Source of the DNA: an uncultured Bacteroidales bacterium | Lineage (GTDB): Bacteria > Bacteroidota > Bacteroidia > Bacteroidales > Paludibacteraceae | DNA: 64,000 nucleotides | Direction of reading: 5' to 3' | NCBI GenBank assembly: GCA_902799705.1 | Contig: CADCBP010000002.1 | Span: forward strand, 92,181-156,180 | Shown here: one piece after another, positions 62,167 through 64,000 of the stretch | Layout: every line of letters starts with the position of its first letter | How positions within the stretch are numbered: the first letter of the stretch is position 1 | Program-made: the position numbers and the translations under genes | The notes under the pieces: generated by a model | What the model was told of the DNA's origin: nothing | What the model saw: the letters and a program-made list of their open reading frames with translations, nothing else | Databases searched by the model: none

Positions 62167-63168
62167 ATGGATATTATCAATAACTTGTTAGCGTGTGGAT
62201 GGTGGGTCGGTGCGGCGTTCATCGTCATCGGCTTTGTAGCTTTGGTCAAAGGTGCGGATTGGCTGGTGGATGGTGCGTCAGCCATCGCTAAACAATTCGG
62301 CATTTCGGATCTCGTGATCGGTCTGACCGTAGTGGCCTTTGGTACCTCGATGCCGGAGTTTGTGGTGAACATGGTGTCCGTGGTGGAAGGTTCTACCGAC
62401 CTTGCTATTACCAATGTGTTAGGGTCGAACATCATCAATACCTTCGTCATACTCGGTTTGACCGCCTTGGTCTATCCGATTGCCTCGCAGAAACGGAGTC
62501 GTGATTTTGATATACCGATGTCTATCATCGCCGGTGTACTGGTGTTGATCTTTGTAGCTATCCAGTTGCCGTTCGGCGAAGAGACCCGTGGTATAGGTCG
62601 TATCGGAGGTGTTGTGTTGTTGCTGCTCTTCGGCTATTTCCTTTATAATACCTTCCGTCATGCCAAAGAACATCCGGAAGAAAACGAGTTGGCGAATGAA
62701 GAGGTGAAAGCAATCCCGACAAGACGTGCGGTGGCACTCATTCTCGGCGGACTCATCGGACTTTGTGTAGGTGGAGAACTGATTGTGAAGAGCGCGGTGG
62801 ATATAGCCATGCGCATGGGCGTGAGTGAGGCAATTATCGGCCTGACCATTGTGGCGCTCGGCACTTCATTGCCGGAACTGGCAACCTCCGTTATTGCTGC
62901 AACGAAGCATAACTCAGATATTGCATTAGGCAACGTCTTCGGATCGAATATCTTCAATGTCTTCTTCGTGCTTGCAACCAGCGCAATGGTAAATCCCTTA
63001 CCGGCATACGAGGGTATCGAACTGGACGCGGTGATGGCAGCCCTCGGAAGTATCATCGTTTGGATGGCGGTGAAGACCAACAAAGAACGTGCGGTAAAAC
63101 GCTGGGCAGGTGTGTTACTGCTACTCGTTTATGCGGGATACCTGACCTATCGGTTAATGTCGCTATAA
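62167..63168 (+). CDS. Calcium/sodium antiporter (YrbG/CaCA type)
   Basis: 333 residues with ten or so hydrophobic helices. The two alpha-repeats carry the ion-site motifs VVAFGTSMPEFVVNM and IVALGTSLPELATS. A polar loop lies between the halves (KEHPEENELANEEVKAIPTR). It exports Ca2+ in exchange for Na+ or H+ across the inner membrane. Confidence 0.93.
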   Translation: MDIINNLLACGWWVGAAFIVIGFVALVKGADWLVDGASAIAKQFGISDLVIGLTVVAFGTSMPEFVVNMVSVVEGSTDLAITNVLGSNIINTFVILGLTALVYPIASQKRSRDFDIPMSIIAGVLVLIFVAIQLPFGEETRGIGRIGGVVLLLLFGYFLYNTFRHAKEHPEENELANEEVKAIPTRRAVALILGGLIGLCVGGELIVKSAVDIAMRMGVSEAIIGLTIVALGTSLPELATSVIAATKHNSDIALGNVFGSNIFNVFFVLATSAMVNPLPAYEGIELDAVMAALGSIIVWMAVKTNKERAVKRWAGVLLLLVYAGYLTYRLMSL

Positions 63169-63175
63169 GAATCGT

Positions 63176-63970
63176 TTAGATGTACGTATTGAAGGTGCGG
63201 CGTTCGTGATCGAAGAGCCAACCCCATTTGTTGAAGTAAAGGCACATGTTTCGGATATGAATCCGGAGCATGTGTTTATTTTTATAGGAATCGCGTGCGT
63301 GCGCATGGACGATGGTCCATTCCGGATAATAGAGCGTCAGATAATTGCGGTGAATCGTGCGCGTGAGATCAATATCTTCAGGATACATGAAATAGCGCTC
63401 GTCGAACAGTCCCGCTTCTACAGCCGCTTTGGTGCGGAGGAACATAAAGCATCCGCTCAGGTACGGAGCATTGACAGGGCGCGTTAAGTCCATGTCGCGT
63501 AATTCATACCTTCTGTTACGGCATGCTATCAGGCTTGCAGGAAAGAAGCGACGGCCGAAGACATCGAGCGGAGTGGGAAGACGTTTGGCTAAATACTGCT
63601 GCGTTCCGTCAGGATACACCACTTTCGGCATCAGTAATCCCACTGCCGGGTTGGCAAGCATCCAATCATGCATGGCATCGATGTCTTCCGCTTTTACGCG
63701 GATATCGCTATTCATCACCAGATGAAAACTGGTTTTATAGTACGCACTCTCCCGCAGGGCGATGTTATGCGCCTTGCCGTATCCGAGATTAGAGCCCATA
63801 TACATATAGCGCAGTTTCTCCGATTTCATCGGGAAATTCTGCTCCTTTTCTTCGGAGTTGTCCAATAGGTATATCTTGCGTAAGTTTTTTACACGCAGCA
63901 GTTCTTGGACCAGCGGAAGAACTTCCTGTTCCCAATTCGGATGATAGAGTACAATAGAGATATTAAGCAT
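63176..63970 (-). CDS. Family 2 glycosyltransferase
   Basis: 264 residues, GT-A fold. The N-terminal strand ISIVLYHPNWEQEVLPLV, the metal site NSDIRV (DxD-like), LMPKVVYPDGTQQYL and the C-terminal FDERYFMYPEDIDLTRT block match rhamnosyltransferase-like GT2 proteins. It probably adds a sugar to a cell-surface glycan; acceptor unknown. It converges with the antiporter gene. Confidence 0.9.
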   Translation of the reverse strand: MLNISIVLYHPNWEQEVLPLVQELLRVKNLRKIYLLDNSEEKEQNFPMKSEKLRYMYMGSNLGYGKAHNIALRESAYYKTSFHLVMNSDIRVKAEDIDAMHDWMLANPAVGLLMPKVVYPDGTQQYLAKRLPTPLDVFGRRFFPASLIACRNRRYELRDMDLTRPVNAPYLSGCFMFLRTKAAVEAGLFDERYFMYPEDIDLTRTIHRNYLTLYYPEWTIVHAHARDSYKNKHMLRIHIRNMCLYFNKWGWLFDHERRTFNTYI

Positions 63971-64000
63971 CGCCGTAAACAGTTAATAGTGAATATAGTT

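Noticed and set aside
1-64000. CRISPR array
   Set aside because: The word arrays have periods of 7-11 bp without spacers, so none fits a repeat-spacer pattern, and no cas gene is present.

Overview
The window looks like chromosomal DNA of a member of the Bacteroidales; I cannot place it to genus. The evidence is the recurrent Bacteroidetes-type promoter (TTG, 20 bp, TAnnTTTG, often written AGCAGTACTTTTGC), the general lack of Shine-Dalgarno sites, type IX secretion (T9SS) tails and a PorW/SprE-like lipoprotein, and gene neighbourhoods such as hemD next to DUF4271. No rRNA, CRISPR array or recognisable insertion sequence was seen.

Layout. (1) 1-311: palindromic repeat pair and a promoter. (2) 312-7290: a small operon-like set of a DUF4105-like membrane protein, a condensation-domain-like protein, a phosphatidylserine-decarboxylase-like (PSD) enzyme, an acyl carrier protein and an acyl-AMP ligase, then a four-helix-bundle/zinc-ribbon protein and a DUF3737 protein. 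The first five read as a compact acyl or aminoacyl thioester pathway of unknown product. (3) 7500-14022: accessory genes, namely hipBA bounded by direct repeats, an unknown protein, a DUF3987 ATPase, an unknown small protein and a RhuM family protein. (4) 14051-35998: a surface-protein locus with a 3341-residue InlB-repeat/beta-helix protein, a membrane-tailed low-complexity protein, four more secreted proteins (three with T9SS-like tails, one giant with a clear tail) and an outer-membrane beta-barrel. It is followed by tsaB and the porW-like gene, so cargo and a secretion component lie close together. (5) 39354-45593: tRNA-Pro with a broken 3' copy beside it, miaB, greA, a HIT hydrolase, psuGK, two small-RNA candidates, trmD, yidD and rnpA. 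(6) 45600-55779: housekeeping genes on the minus strand (hemD, DUF4271, U32, asd, a winged-helix gene, fabF, acpP, a metallophosphoesterase, mutL, an OmpA/TPR lipoprotein). (7) 55780-60840: a 31-codon gene, two lipoproteins, an AraC regulator, a HAD phosphatase and an SDR enzyme. (8) 60841-64000: ychF, a Ca/Na antiporter and a glycosyltransferase.

The most unusual signal is a set of degenerate word arrays with a 7-bp or 8-bp period (for example CGTCATCC/CGTCATTA, ATAAATC, GTGAAAG, TCCAATT, CTCTAAA) found at many gene junctions and, in several genes, inside the reading frame, where they encode linkers, start regions or gene ends. Other points worth a second look are the condensation/PSD/ACP/ligase set, the duplicated modules of the giant surface protein, two short promoter-hairpin transcripts, the tRNA-Pro remnant and the repeats around hipBA. 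All functional statements come from reading motifs by eye; no database search was possible.
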